The notes under the pieces: model-generated
What the model was told of the DNA's origin: nothing
What the model saw: the letters and a program-made list of their open reading frames with translations, nothing else
Database searches by the model: none
Shown here: positions 53,613-62,805 of the stretch, in pieces
Position numbering within the stretch: position 1 is the stretch's first letter
How the letters are laid out: every line of letters starts with the position of its first letter
Made by a program: the position numbers and the translations under genes
Assembly: GCA_963720885.1 (NCBI GenBank)
Contig: CAVRGW010000005.1
Location: 1,116,001 to 1,180,000 of the forward strand
Direction of reading: 5' to 3'
Length of the DNA: 64,000 nt
Source of the DNA: DATLLN01 sp963720885
GTDB taxonomy: Bacteria; Actinomycetota; Thermoleophilia; Gaiellales; JAICJC01

Positions 53613-54084
53613 TCACTTCGGCCGAAGCGGTTCGCTTGTCGTCCAGTTCGGTCAGCTCTTCAGCCCACACTCGCGCCAGCTCGGACAGGACTTCCGACCG
53701 CAGAGTCGGCTCCAGGTAGAACTCGGCGTTGCTGGCGACTAGGCCGGTTTCATCGAACATGTCGTAAACCCGTAGGGTGAAGTGGTCGTAGGTCTGGTGC
53801 AGCGCGGTCCGGACTTCCTCCAGGTCGGACGCTTCGGCCACACGGCTGGCGATGGCATCGCGGATGCCGACGAGTCGTTCGATCTGAGCTGCGTCCACGT
53901 CGGCCGATCCGGCATGCTCGCACTGCACGGCTCGAGCGTCGGCCAGGTCGCGCTCGGCATCCGCTAGATCGCCGTCAGCCAGGGCGACCAGTTCTGCGAT
54001 GGCCACGTCCGACAGGTTGGGCGAAAGTCTCTCGACGGACAGAGTTCCTTCAAAGAGGGTTTCGTTTCGAGCTGCGCGCTAGGT
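53572..54084 (-). pseudogene. serine recombinase C-terminal remnant
   Basis: Frame reads RNETLFEGTLSVERLSPNLS, DLADAERDLADARAVQCEHA, LVGIRDAIASRVAEASDLEE, VRTALHQTYDHFTLRVYDMF: a Leu/Ala/Asp coiled region with the LRxxFxxF-like element found at the C-end of large serine integrases. A TAG ends the frame upstream, and no catalytic domain is found. Its 3' end meets the broken isochorismatase, so the pair probably marks an attachment junction. Family call is tentative. Confidence 0.45.
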
Positions 54085-54309
54085 GTCCAGTGATCGCCGC
54101 TGAGTTCGTGAGCATCGCCGTGTTAGGGCGCCCGCCTGCCCGACGTTGCCGTCGGCGCTCGGCTCCGGATTGCACGGACCGGGACGACCGGGGGTGCTGG
54201 GCACGGTGTAGACATCCAGCTATCTGAGAGTGTCCCGGCAGCCAGTGGTGCCTCGCGCCTTGGCCGGGCCGCGATTCGCCGGCAGCGCTATTGGGCAAGG
54301 CCTACTGCA

Positions 54310-54396
54310 ATGGACAGCTCGGATTGGATCATCTCGGCCATCCCGATCCTCATCGTCGCGTGGATTGCGATCTACTGGGGACGCAACAAACGCTAA
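54310..54396 (+). CDS. possible tiny membrane protein, 28 aa
   Basis: MDSSDWIISAIPILIVAWIA then IYWGRNKR: one helix with a basic tail. AAGG lies 9 nt before the ATG. Support is topology only; it sits in a decayed region. Confidence 0.35.
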   Translation: MDSSDWIISAIPILIVAWIAIYWGRNKR

Positions 54397-54501
54397 TTCT
54401 GGGTGACGGCGGAAGTTCGGTGAGAACGCGGGGTTGGACGCGCCTGATCTACCTGAGCGGCGCGTCTTGCCCCGTCCAGCCGTTCGGCATGGCCTCGGTA
54501 G

Positions 54502-54849
54502 GTCGTCCACGATCTCGCACGCGTCGCCGTAGGAGGTGTCGGCCAGCAGCTCCCAGCGCTCGGCGCACGGTTCCGAGAGGCCGGGGCGTTACTGAACGAG
54601 GCATTCATTGGAGCGTCGAACTGGGAACGTGCATCTGTCGAGATTGCTCACCAGATTGACGGCACGTTTCGTGACACATACGAGGCTGAGGATGAGCCGT
54701 ACATCATTGACCCGGTAACAGCTGCCAAAACGGATCTCTTCGATAATCCATCTCCCGTGATGCTGGAGGTGTTACGCGTGTTCGAGACCAGGCGACTAGA
54801 CACCAATGAACTTGTCATGTGTTCGTTGTTGGACTCCTTGGAGTCCTGA
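54502..54849 (+). pseudogene. orphan coding fragment without start
   Basis: An open frame of 115 codons without ATG/GTG after a TAG. It reads coherently (LLNEAFIGASNWERASVEIA, FRDTYEAEDEPYIIDPVTAA, LEVLRVFETRRLDTNELVM) with lower GC than the rest of the window, then a +1 frame gives a hydrophobic segment FVVGLLGVLIGAGVTLAISA to TAG at about 54884. It looks like the tail of an acquired gene with one C-terminal helix. Family unknown. Confidence 0.35.
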
Positions 54850-55389
54850 TCGGCGCAGGCGTAACGCTCGCCATCTCCGCGTAGAATGGCCTAAACCAAC
54901 ATGATCGGCGCTGAAGTTCGTGACCGACTAGCGACTGCGCTCCGGCAGCTTACTTGGGCAAGCGCGGTCGGCTCAAGCCGTTTCGTCATATCAGACGCCT
55001 TCCTCGGCGTCGAAGGGCCAGGGGCGTCGTGCCCACGGATCCGGCTGTCCCACTCGTGATAGCAGCCCGCTTGTGCGGTGAGAGCGGAACGCTCGCGGGC
55101 CCTCACTCGGGAGGAAAAGATCCTCCATATTACCCTCGGGGAGGTATTGTCTCGTTTAGAGGGCAGCGGCCGCGACGCTGGCGCATTAGGAGGGGAATCA
55201 GTGAGCGCACTCACCTGGCGCTCGAGTGCGGTAGTCTCGATGGTCTCCGGCATTACCCGCGGCTCGAGCATTCGTTCGTAACAGCGTCGACGCGGATACC
55301 CGCTGCTGGTCGAACCGACGATCCACGCCGCGGTCCGGGGAGCACCGCAGCTGGCGGGCGAGGCGGAACACTGTGCCACCGCCCCGCCA
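54850..55389. other. gene-free, decayed stretch
   Basis: 540 bp between the orphan fragment and the STAS-DUF2568 gene. GC is lower than elsewhere; short frames show no recognisable content. Confidence 0.4.
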
Positions 55390-56187
55390 TCATGTCCGCT
55401 TGGGCGCCACCAGCCTCGCGCCGGAGGCGTACAGGAGGGCATGGTAGGTGATCGCGAGGAGCACAAGCGCCCATCCGATTTTTTGTTGTCCCGCCGAGTA
55501 CCAGGCGCCTGCGGCGACGCCCGAGATGATCAACTCCTCGACCCGTCGCAAGAGTTCAGAGAGGTGTCCTGCCCAGCTGAAATCGACAAGGCTCCAGATC
55601 CCGAACCCAATCAGCGGCGCCCCGAGGCCCAATAGGAGCTTCGCGCCGATTGTGCCGCCGGTCTGAACCCCCCAGAAGATCAGCCCGGCGACGATTGCGA
55701 GCTCGATGGTGGCCCGCAGGACCAGATTGATTCGTCCAAGAGCGGGCGACGGGGACCTCCCGCTGCTGCCGCGGTCGCGGGCGGCGACCTTTCTGGTGCC
55801 GAGGGAAAGTCGAGGGGTCATTGGCACTGTGCAGCTGTTCGCAGTAATCACGCGGATGGTCGTGTGGTGTTCAACACGGAACCGGGTCGGCAATCCGAGG
55901 CGAGTGAGGACGTCACGGAGGGCGGGCGGCGAGAGAAGCTCGACGGTCGCCTCGTGACGCTGGCACTGCCGACACACATTGAGTAGCGCAACAACGCCGG
56001 CCGAATCCAGGAATGCGGCTCGCAGGTCGAGCTGAATCACCAACGGCCTGCGACGGAGCGAATGGGTGATGATCTCCTCAAAGTGCCCGACAGTGGTCGT
56101 ACAGACGTCCCCGGCAAGGTTCAAGACTGTCCGGTCGCCGTCGGGGTGAACGTCGATTTCGAGTTCGCCTTGCATCACGCACCTCAT
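55390..56187 (-). CDS. STAS domain fused to DUF2568 membrane domain
   Basis: 265 residues. Residues 8-100 form a STAS domain (TVLNLAGDVCTTTVGHFEE, LVIQLDLRAAFLDSAGVVAL with the conserved Asp-Ser), as in anti-anti-sigma factors. Residues 145-255 contain four helices matching DUF2568/YrdB (INLVLRATIELAIVAGLIFWG; APLIGFGIWSLVDF). A linker rich in Arg/Ser lies between. Such a fusion would tether a phospho-switch protein to the membrane. Confidence 0.65.
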   Translation of the reverse strand: MRCVMQGELEIDVHPDGDRTVLNLAGDVCTTTVGHFEEIITHSLRRRPLVIQLDLRAAFLDSAGVVALLNVCRQCQRHEATVELLSPPALRDVLTRLGLPTRFRVEHHTTIRVITANSCTVPMTPRLSLGTRKVAARDRGSSGRSPSPALGRINLVLRATIELAIVAGLIFWGVQTGGTIGAKLLLGLGAPLIGFGIWSLVDFSWAGHLSELLRRVEELIISGVAAGAWYSAGQQKIGWALVLLAITYHALLYASGARLVAPKRT

Positions 56188-56846
56188 TCGGATTTAGGGA
56201 CTCGCTCTTTGCTTGCTGGTTCGGCATCCCAGGGCGACATCGGCGCCTTTCTCGTCGTAGCGCTCGGCGTGCGCCCATGCGGGTCCCCCGGGCGGGGGCG
56301 GCGGCCCAAGTGCGGACTAGCGCTGCCCGCCCCCGCCATGGGGGAAGGAGGAAGGGGGAAGGAGGGGATATATCGTTGTACCCGCCCCAACCTCACGGAG
56401 CGGCTTTCGTGGGCACATCGGCCGCTCGTCATCGACGGTACCCAACACGCCGACTCGGCGCTTGGGGTTTTCACCCCAATGCCAGCCTCTGTGAGCGCAT
56501 CCATATGGTGTCACCACTGAGGCCACAAGTTCGGTGTGCCGAACTGCCACGACTCTGCTCTCGATCGGACGAGGAGCGACGCGGTCTCCTCTGAGAATGG
56601 TGGCGGCCCGCTCGAGGAACCTCGGAACACAGCAGCGCCCGACCCACGAGGACACTCGCACCCGCGCCTCCAAGCCCTGTCCCGGCCGGCGCTGCCGACA
56701 GGGTGTCGCCACGATTCCTGCTCGCATCAGCGCCTCGTTGCCAGCCAGCAGGTTCGCCGTCGCGGCAGTATCCTAGAATCCGATATCGGCTTCAGAGTCG
56801 TGGCCCCTTTGACTGGTTGTTCTCTCAAGCTCGGGAAAGCGTGTAG
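56188..56846. other. intergenic stretch with one large hairpin
   Basis: 659 bp without a supported gene. The left part has a GC hairpin (56291-56337) and a purine run (GGGGGAAGGAGGAAGGGGG near 56340-56365). The right part leads to the STAS-ATPase gene; AT-rich -10-like sequence TAGAAT lies at 56774. Confidence 0.45.
56291..56337. terminator. GC-rich hairpin
   Basis: GGCGGGGGCGG (56291-56301) pairs with CCGCCCCCGCC (56327-56337) over 25 nt. Lies in the long intergenic region upstream of the STAS-DUF2568 gene. Confidence 0.45.
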
Positions 56847-57640
56847 GTGGGGAGTGCTGCGGAAATCCGCACGGTGCAGACAGCAGAGCACGTCTCGATC
56901 CTGAGCGCGCCAGGCGAGCGTGATCTGGCCGGCGTCATCGCGTTGCGCACTGAGATCGACCGCGTCTACTCGATGGGCGCCACGCTCATCTGCGACCTCT
57001 CCGACACGACATTCGTCGACTCATCGGTCATCGGCGTCCTCTCGTATGCCGCCGTCCGGAGCGACCAAGAGGCCCGGCACGCTTCGTGATCGTGGCGACT
57101 CCGGGTGGCCGCGTTCGCCAAGTGCTCGAGACCGTCGGACTGCCGCAGTACGCGACGATCGTGACGGACATCGACGAGGCCCTCGCCCACGCCGCGGGTC
57201 GGTCCGCTGATGCCTCGTCCGGCGTGCGTGTACTCGATTTGATCCCGGGCCAGGTTTCCATGCGACTACCGGCCGCGATCGAATCGCCCGACCGGGCTCG
57301 ACGTGCCGTCGATGCGCTCGCACTTAACCCAGACGCCGAGGCAACCTTCAACCTGCGCCTGCTCATCACCGAGCTGGTCACAAACGGTGTCCGCCACGGT
57401 AGTTCCTCGTCCGCGGGGCGGATCACGCTGAATCTCCAAGTGGATGAGAGACTGGTGCGCGTCGAGGTAACGGATCCAGGCGCAGGCTTCCAACGCACCT
57501 CATTCGACGCACCACCAAGCAGGAAACTCCGGCCGGGGGCTGTACCTGGTCGAGGCGCTGTCCGATCGCTGGGGTGCCCATCCCACGCCACACACGAAGA
57601 CGGGTGGGTCGTCTGGTTCGAGATCGACATCCGCCAGTAA
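56847..57640 (+). CDS. STAS-HATPase fusion (anti-anti-sigma plus anti-sigma kinase), frameshifted
   Basis: GTG start at 56847. Residues 1-85 form a STAS domain (VSILSAPGERDLAGVIALRT; DLSDTTFVDSSVIGVLSYA). Near 57082 one base is missing; the next frame continues FVIVATPGGRVRQVLETVGL and then an RsbW-type ATPase with N-box NLRLLITELVTNGVRHGSSS and G1 VEVTDPGAGF. The G2 box (GRGLYLVEALSDRWG) is in a third frame between about 57520 and 57575, after which the frame returns and ends WVVWFEIDIRQ. An antagonist and its kinase in one chain is unusual. Confidence 0.6.
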
Positions 57641-57816
57641 CCACACCCAGGGCAACGACGTCTGCCAGTCGATCGACAGCACGGCCCGCACGTGGTAATA
57701 AGCGCCGATGCTGAGAGCCAACTCGCTCGCTCGGAACGCCTCCAGAGCACGTTCGTCCTCCCACACACACGCCGCACCATGCCCCCCTGACCGGTATCGC
57801 AGGTGGAGCTTCTCGA

Positions 57817-58232
57817 TCAGGCGTCCGGTGAGCGCGAGGGAAACTCGTCTAGGCTGGGCTCGCTGAGGGAGGAGGCGAGTTCGATTCCTGAGCGATGTCC
57901 TCGAGTACGTGCGCGACCTGGCGCAGGGTCTACAGCCGGAATTGGGGCCGAGGTTGGCTCGGCCCCGTCGCGGGAGGCAGCGTCGACCGTTCGTGCGAGC
58001 ACCTGTGCCGCCTGCGGGCGCGAGCGAGCGCCGCGGGGGCGAAACTGGAGCACGCCGGAGCCGACTGAGTCCTTCAGCTCAGCCGGAGTGCCGTCCGCAA
58101 TCACATTGCCGCGGTCGACCACGGCGATGGGTCAACAAGCCGGTCGGCCTCCTCCATGTATTGGGGGTTGTGACCAGCACCGTGGTCGCCCGGGCGGCGA
58201 GCGCGCGGACGATCTGACGTTTCTGATTGCCG
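57817..58232 (-). pseudogene. DrrA-like ABC ATPase remnant
   Basis: Pieces in different minus frames: RQIVRALAARATTVLVTT, then QYMEEADRLVD, then VVDRGNVIADGTPAELKDSV and finally EPSLDEF. Together they match the C-terminal half of DrrA-type drug-export ATPases. Walker A and signature parts are missing. It lies just downstream of a TetR gene that may once have controlled it. Confidence 0.5.
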
Positions 58233-58233
58233 G

Positions 58234-58875
58234 CTACGAGGGTGCTCGGTAACCGGGAGCGTCGGACAGCAACTCTGTTACGGCACTGGCGATGCGCTCG
58301 GCGGGCATATCGGGATCGATCAGGCTGTGGAGCCAGAGGCCGTCGAGGACGGCTGTGCAGACCATTGCGAGGGCGTCGGTGTCCGTCGGGGGCATAACCC
58401 CGGCCGTGATTGCGCGGTCGAAGACGTCGGTCAGAAGTCGGCGGAACCGGCGGAGAGCCGGCCGAAGCGATTCCGCGAGATCGGGATCTCGTACGACGGC
58501 TGCAAGCGCGGACTCGAACAGGCGGCGTGTGTCTCCCGGGATCTGCGGTCCGAGGGTGAGGCGGACGAGGTCTGCGACGGCACTGGCCGGCTCGGGCTCT
58601 GCTTCAGTGGCCGTGTCATGCAGAGGCGCTGCGACCTCGGTTTCGAGTGCGGACTCGAGCGCACCGAGCATCAGATTCGCCTTCGACCCGAAGTGGTAGT
58701 TGACAAGCGCGGCATTGACGCCCGCTGTCGAGGCGATCTTTCGCACGGTTACACCGTCCCAGCCCTCGCGTCCGATCAGCTCCGTCGTTGCGGCGAGGAT
58801 GCGCTCACGTGTCCGCTGTCCCCGGGCGTCCACCGTCATCAACGGCACACAGTCGAGTCGAAACCCGAACCACAT
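58234..58875 (-). CDS. TetR-family repressor
   Basis: About 201-213 residues. N-terminal helix-turn-helix: RTRERILAATTELIGREGWD, VRKIASTAGVNAALVNYHFG; the C-terminal part is all-helical. ATG at 58875 or 58839. An AT-rich region with an inverted repeat lies just upstream. The adjacent exporter gene is decayed, so its remaining target is unclear. Confidence 0.88.
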   Translation of the reverse strand: MWFGFRLDCVPLMTVDARGQRTRERILAATTELIGREGWDGVTVRKIASTAGVNAALVNYHFGSKANLMLGALESALETEVAAPLHDTATEAEPEPASAVADLVRLTLGPQIPGDTRRLFESALAAVVRDPDLAESLRPALRRFRRLLTDVFDRAITAGVMPPTDTDALAMVCTAVLDGLWLHSLIDPDMPAERIASAVTELLSDAPGYRAPS

Positions 58876-58882
58876 TGGACGT

Positions 58883-58913
58883 CCGTATAAAACATCTGTA
58901 TAAGTCTAAACGG
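58883..58913. promoter_or_regulatory. candidate TetR operator
   Basis: CCGTATA (58883-58889) and TAAACGG (58907-58913) form an inverted repeat with one mismatch, in the only AT-rich stretch of this region and between divergent genes. TATAAA and TATAAG inside can serve as -10 boxes. Confidence 0.4.
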
Positions 58914-58941
58914 TAGCCTGGATCCCAAAGGAGACGCGGCC

Positions 58942-59301
58942 ATGATCACACTGCTCGAGGATCTTCCCGACGACGTCCTCGGCGTCGAGGCATCCGGAGA
59001 AATCACGCAGGACGACTACACGCAGACGCTCCTACCCGCGCTCGAGCGGCACAGGCAGGCGCACGGGAAGGTGCGATTGCTCTATATCCTCGATGACCAG
59101 CACGACTTCACGACCGGCGCCCTATGGGAGGACGAGAAACTCTTCGACCGCCACCCACTGTCATTCGCCAAGATCGCTGTCGCGACCAACGCCACGGGCG
59201 TCCGAGGACTGATCAGGACACTGAGTTGGATGATCCCAGGCGACGTCAAGCTGTTTACCACCGACGAGATCGACCAAGCACGAGACTGGGTCAGCGGCTG
59301 A
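58942..59301 (+). CDS. SpoIIAA-like (STAS-type) protein
   Basis: 119 residues, SpoIIAA-like family: MITLLEDLPDDVLGVEASGE, LPALERHRQAHGKVRLLYIL, WEDEKLFDRHPLSFAKIAV, SWMIPGDVKLFTTDEIDQAR. AAAGGAG precedes the ATG by 9 nt. Function unclear; lipid or protein binding has been proposed for the family. Divergent from the TetR gene, possibly controlled by it. Confidence 0.88.
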   Translation: MITLLEDLPDDVLGVEASGEITQDDYTQTLLPALERHRQAHGKVRLLYILDDQHDFTTGALWEDEKLFDRHPLSFAKIAVATNATGVRGLIRTLSWMIPGDVKLFTTDEIDQARDWVSG

Positions 59302-59389
59302 TCCGCAGCCCGGGCCACGACTAGGCTGACTCCCACGCGTCCAGCCCATCCTCGGCGGCGACGCCCGCCCGCCCGCACCCGTTTCAACT

Positions 59390-59478
59390 GTGCACGTTGC
59401 GATCGATACGGGTTGCCTGACGAAGAGCTACGGGGCTGTTCGAGCCGTGGCTGACCTGACGTTGAGGGTCGAAAGCAC
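59390..59478 (+). pseudogene. ABC ATPase N-terminal fragment
   Basis: MHVAIDTGCLTKSYGAVRAV then ADLTLRVE is the first strand region of a DrrA-type ATPase, cut before Walker A. With the tail fragment at 57817 it shows loss of an export system around the TetR gene. Confidence 0.4.
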
Positions 59479-59712
59479 GTACGTCAAGCCACGCCCCAGC
59501 AGGTCGAGATCCAGTTCCGGACGGCTGTGGATCGGTCGATCTTCGCCGGCATCGAGGGGGGTGTACGTGATGGCCTGCGATGAGGCGCGCATCGGCCTGC
59601 AGGTGAGCGGAACTCGCCCCGCTGCTGCGGAACGCGAACCAATGCCCGAGAGGGTCCAAGTACCACCAGTGCCCCCACCTACCCTCAGGCTAGCCCATTC
59701 GTTCGGCAGGGA

Positions 59713-60516
59713 TCACCCGCCGATTGACGTCGCCGACTGGTGTCGGCGAACACGGGTGCGCAGGCGGAATACCACCAGCGCCGCGGCGACCAGCGCGGCG
59801 GACCACCCGAGGCCGAGCGCCAGATCGGCCCACAGCGCGGTATGAGCGAAGCTGCCCCCAGCGGCAAACTGCATCGGGCCGAATGAGGGGAAGTACTGGA
59901 GCACGGGCCGGTTCGCGACCGGGTTTCCGACGGGGTTTTGCAGGAATGTATCCATGAGGCTGCCCATGATGATCAGGAAGAACCCTTCCAGGTCGCCCTT
60001 GACCAGCACGCCCAGCAGGAGCCCGAGCGCGCCGTACTCCGTGGCCATGACGGCAAACCCGACGAGCACCGCGAGCCATCCGCCGGGGGTGGGGCGCCAG
60101 AACGCGAGCATCACAAGCGCTGCGTACAGGGCCACGCCGAGTGCCACGGTGAGTGTGGCGAGGCTCTTGGCCGCGATGAGCAGTGATTGGCGGTAGCCGG
60201 CGAACACGAGTCGGCGGTCGAGCGGCAGGGCGCGGCGGATGGCGGTGAAGACCGCGAACCCGGTGATGATGGTGAGCGCGTTCATGCCCGCTGTAACGAG
60301 CGTGAACTCGCGTCCGTCGACACGTAGGTGGGCACCGGTCGAGAACAGCTTGAAGGTCAGCGGTTTGTGACTCACGATCGCGGCCATCATCAAGTACCAG
60401 ACGGGCACGAACACGACCAGCAGCATCCCGGCCAGACGGTTGCGTGTCTGGTTTCGTAGGGCGAGCCGAAGCGCGGTCGGGAACTGCCGCACGGCTGGAC
60501 GATCAACGCTGGACAT
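59713..60516 (-). CDS. ABC-2 type permease
   Basis: 267 residues, six helices: LRLALRNQTRNRLAGMLLVV at the N-terminus, typical of ABC-2 exporters, and FLIIMGSLMDTFLQNPVGNP in the fifth segment. Overlaps the ATPase gene by 14 bp. Exports an unknown compound, probably with the ATPase. Confidence 0.85.
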   Translation of the reverse strand: MSSVDRPAVRQFPTALRLALRNQTRNRLAGMLLVVFVPVWYLMMAAIVSHKPLTFKLFSTGAHLRVDGREFTLVTAGMNALTIITGFAVFTAIRRALPLDRRLVFAGYRQSLLIAAKSLATLTVALGVALYAALVMLAFWRPTPGGWLAVLVGFAVMATEYGALGLLLGVLVKGDLEGFFLIIMGSLMDTFLQNPVGNPVANRPVLQYFPSFGPMQFAAGGSFAHTALWADLALGLGWSAALVAAALVVFRLRTRVRRHQSATSIGG

Positions 60517-61153
60517 GGCCGCCTCGAAGCGTCGTGTCGTGTGACGGAGCGGTCGGCTCCGTTCTGCCCCCAGCGAGGCGGTACAGGCGGTCGAATCGGT
60601 CCTCTTCGAACACCAGGTGGGTGATCACCACCACGGCCCGCCCACGCATGCGCAAGTCATCGACGATGTCCCAGAAGCGCAGGTATGTCTCCCAGTCGAA
60701 CCCCTGGTACGGCTCGTCCAAGAGGAGCACATCGGGATCGTGCATGAGCGCGAGGGTGAGGTTCAGCTTCTGGCGGGTGCCCCCCGAGAGCTCCGCGACG
60801 ACCCGGCGCCGATAGTCGCCGTACGCGAGCAGATCGACCAGTTCATTGGCACGGCCGAGGTTCGCCAGGCGGTACGCCGCTGCGAAGTAGCGCAGGTGCT
60901 GGTCGACACTGAGCGCAGCGTTCAGCACCGGAAGTTGCGGGCAGTAGCCCAGCGAACCGCGCAGGTCGATCGTGCCCGAGTCGGCTGCGAGCGTACCCGC
61001 CAATATCTGAAGGAGCGTCGACTTGCCGGCGCCGTTCTCCCCGACCACGGCGACCAGCGCCCCGGCAGGAACGCTCAGATCGACGTTCGCCAGCACCCGA
61101 TGGTGCCCGTATGCCTTGGTGACACCCCGTGCGGTAATCACTGGCGTTTCCAT
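60503..61153 (-). CDS. ABC exporter ATPase
   Basis: 216 residues: VGENGAGKSTLLQ (Walker A), LSGGTRQKLNLTLALM (signature), VLLLDEPYQGFD (Walker B), VVITHLVFEED (H-loop). ATG at 61153 has GGAGG 5 nt before. Middle gene of TetR-ATPase-permease. Confidence 0.92.
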   Translation of the reverse strand: METPVITARGVTKAYGHHRVLANVDLSVPAGALVAVVGENGAGKSTLLQILAGTLAADSGTIDLRGSLGYCPQLPVLNAALSVDQHLRYFAAAYRLANLGRANELVDLLAYGDYRRRVVAELSGGTRQKLNLTLALMHDPDVLLLDEPYQGFDWETYLRFWDIVDDLRMRGRAVVVITHLVFEEDRFDRLYRLAGGRTEPTAPSHDTTLRGGHVQR

Positions 61154-61185
61154 CACGACCTCCTCCTCTCGTGCGCCCCTGCCCG

Positions 61186-61809
61186 TCATCGCGGGCGCTC
61201 CGCACGTCCACCGTGCGGGGCCAGCAGCACCGCGAGCGGCCCCGCAGTCGCGGCGACATCCAACTTCGGGTCGACCAGATGATGGAAGAGCAGCCCGTCA
61301 AGCGCCGCGGCGAGCAGCGTCGCGGTGGCGTCGAGATCGAGGTGAGAGTTCAGCTCACCGTCATCTCGGGCGATCTCCAGTCGCTCGCGGATCAAGTTCC
61401 GGAACCGCCGTGACGCGCGCTGCGCCCAGCGGCGGAACGCCGGATCCCTCGTGGCCTTGACCATCGACTCGGCCAGAATCGTCGACCCCGGACTGTGCCC
61501 GCCTTCTTGCTCGATCCACTCGAGCATGGCCGAGATCCCCGCGCCGGCGCTGGGTGCGGCCATCAGCACATCGATCGACGGCCCGAGCTCATTGAGTAGA
61601 GCATGCTCGGCCGCCTCCATTACGAGAGCCGACACCGACCCGAAGTAGTAGTGCACGAGCGCGGAGTTCACGCCCGCCCGACTGGCGATCGACCTGGTCC
61701 GGACGCGGTCGATCCCAACCTCCGCCATCAGCTCGACGGTCGCGGCCACGATCCGGTCGCGGGTAGAGCGGTCGACCCCTGCAGTCTCAACATCGATGGC
61801 CTTAATCAT
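61186..61809 (-). CDS. TetR-family repressor of the ABC exporter
   Basis: 207 residues: STRDRIVAATVELMAEVGID, TRSIASRAGVNSALVHYYFG. ATG at 61809 lies in an AT-rich stretch (TATGATTTAGGC on the minus strand), so the promoter is just upstream. It is first in the operon with the ATPase and permease, hence the likely local regulator. Confidence 0.9.
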   Translation of the reverse strand: MIKAIDVETAGVDRSTRDRIVAATVELMAEVGIDRVRTRSIASRAGVNSALVHYYFGSVSALVMEAAEHALLNELGPSIDVLMAAPSAGAGISAMLEWIEQEGGHSPGSTILAESMVKATRDPAFRRWAQRASRRFRNLIRERLEIARDDGELNSHLDLDATATLLAAALDGLLFHHLVDPKLDVAATAGPLAVLLAPHGGRAERPR

Positions 61810-62120
61810 TTGCCTAAATCATATGCCCAAACGGCGTGGATCGTCAAATTCGAAGGCCCGGCCATCGGATGGTCACAAACAGTGACGCGCTCCGCGCACA
61901 CGACCACCGCCTTCACGCCGAACGCGGACCACCCCGAACGACAGCGCGGCGACCGCCGGCACGGACAGAATCTGCTACGGGGTATGCAACGGCTCTCCTG
62001 GCCGACATGCCGTGGACGTGATCTCTACCCCAGTCGGCGCCCTACCGGCCGGACATACGAGTCACTCCCTTTGCATGGACTTGTTCGATGTCGCGGTCCC
62101 GGCACTGCCCGGATCGGGCG
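61810..62120. other. intergenic stretch, nothing recognised
   Basis: 311 bp between the TetR start and the response-regulator stop. No gene, hairpin or repeat stands out apart from the promoter sequence next to 61809. Confidence 0.45.
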
Positions 62121-62805
62121 TCATGCGGCGACCAGCTTGTAGCCGACCCCTCGGATCGTGAGCAGGCGCTGAGGCGCCGCAGGGTCGGATTCGATCTTGC
62201 GACGGAGCGCGGAGACGTGGACGTCGCAGGCTCGTTCGTCGCCAATGTAGGTGCTCTGCCAGAGATGCTCCATGATTTGGCGACGGGTGAACACGCGCTG
62301 CGGTTCGAGCGCGAGGAAGGTCAAAAGACGAAACTCGGAGGGCGTGAGATGCACCCCGATGCCATCCACGTCGACGGTGTGCCGGACGAGGTCGAGTGCG
62401 ATTCCGCCGATACGAATCAACTCTTGCGTCGCCGCGCGGTCGAGTTCGCGTCGCCGCAGGAGCGCACGCACTCGGCTAGTCAACTCCGCCATCGAGAACG
62501 GCTTGCAGAGATAGTCGTCGGCGCCGATCTCGAGCCCGAGCACGCGGTCGACCTCCAGTCCCGGGCGGTCAGCATGATGATGGGCACGTCGCTTTGTGAA
62601 CGCAGCTCACGGCACACGTCGACACCGGACAGATCCGGTAGGACGATGTCGAGGAGGACCAAATCGTAGGCGTTCGCCGTCGCCAACTGCAATGCTGGGA
62701 CACCCCGCACAGCCCGGTCGACGCGAAGCCGGCCTGTTCCATCGTGTAGGCGACCGCGTCAAGGATGGCGACCTCGTCGTCGACGGCCAGCAGCCGCGCG
62801 CTCAT
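62121..62805 (-). CDS. OmpR-family response regulator, two frameshifts
   Basis: MSARLLAVDDEVAILDAVAY starts the receiver; near 62715 the frame shifts to RGVPALQLATANAYDLVLLD (phospho-Asp) and IIMLTARD; near 62560 it shifts again to LEVDRVLGLEIGADDYLCKP and the winged helix LTPSEFRLLTFLALEP, VHVSALRRKIESDP. Each domain is intact across the breaks (two bases missing in total). Coupled to the kinase by ATGA at 62802-62805. Confidence 0.8.

Noticed and set aside
56062..56520. 152-codon plus frame in the intergenic region
   Set aside because: Runs over the purine run and GC hairpin without a domain or ribosome site.
57500..57766. 88-codon minus frame (begins MWEDERALEAFRASEL)
   Set aside because: Reads sensibly for 50 residues but lies antisense to the ATPase end; no start site or family recognised.
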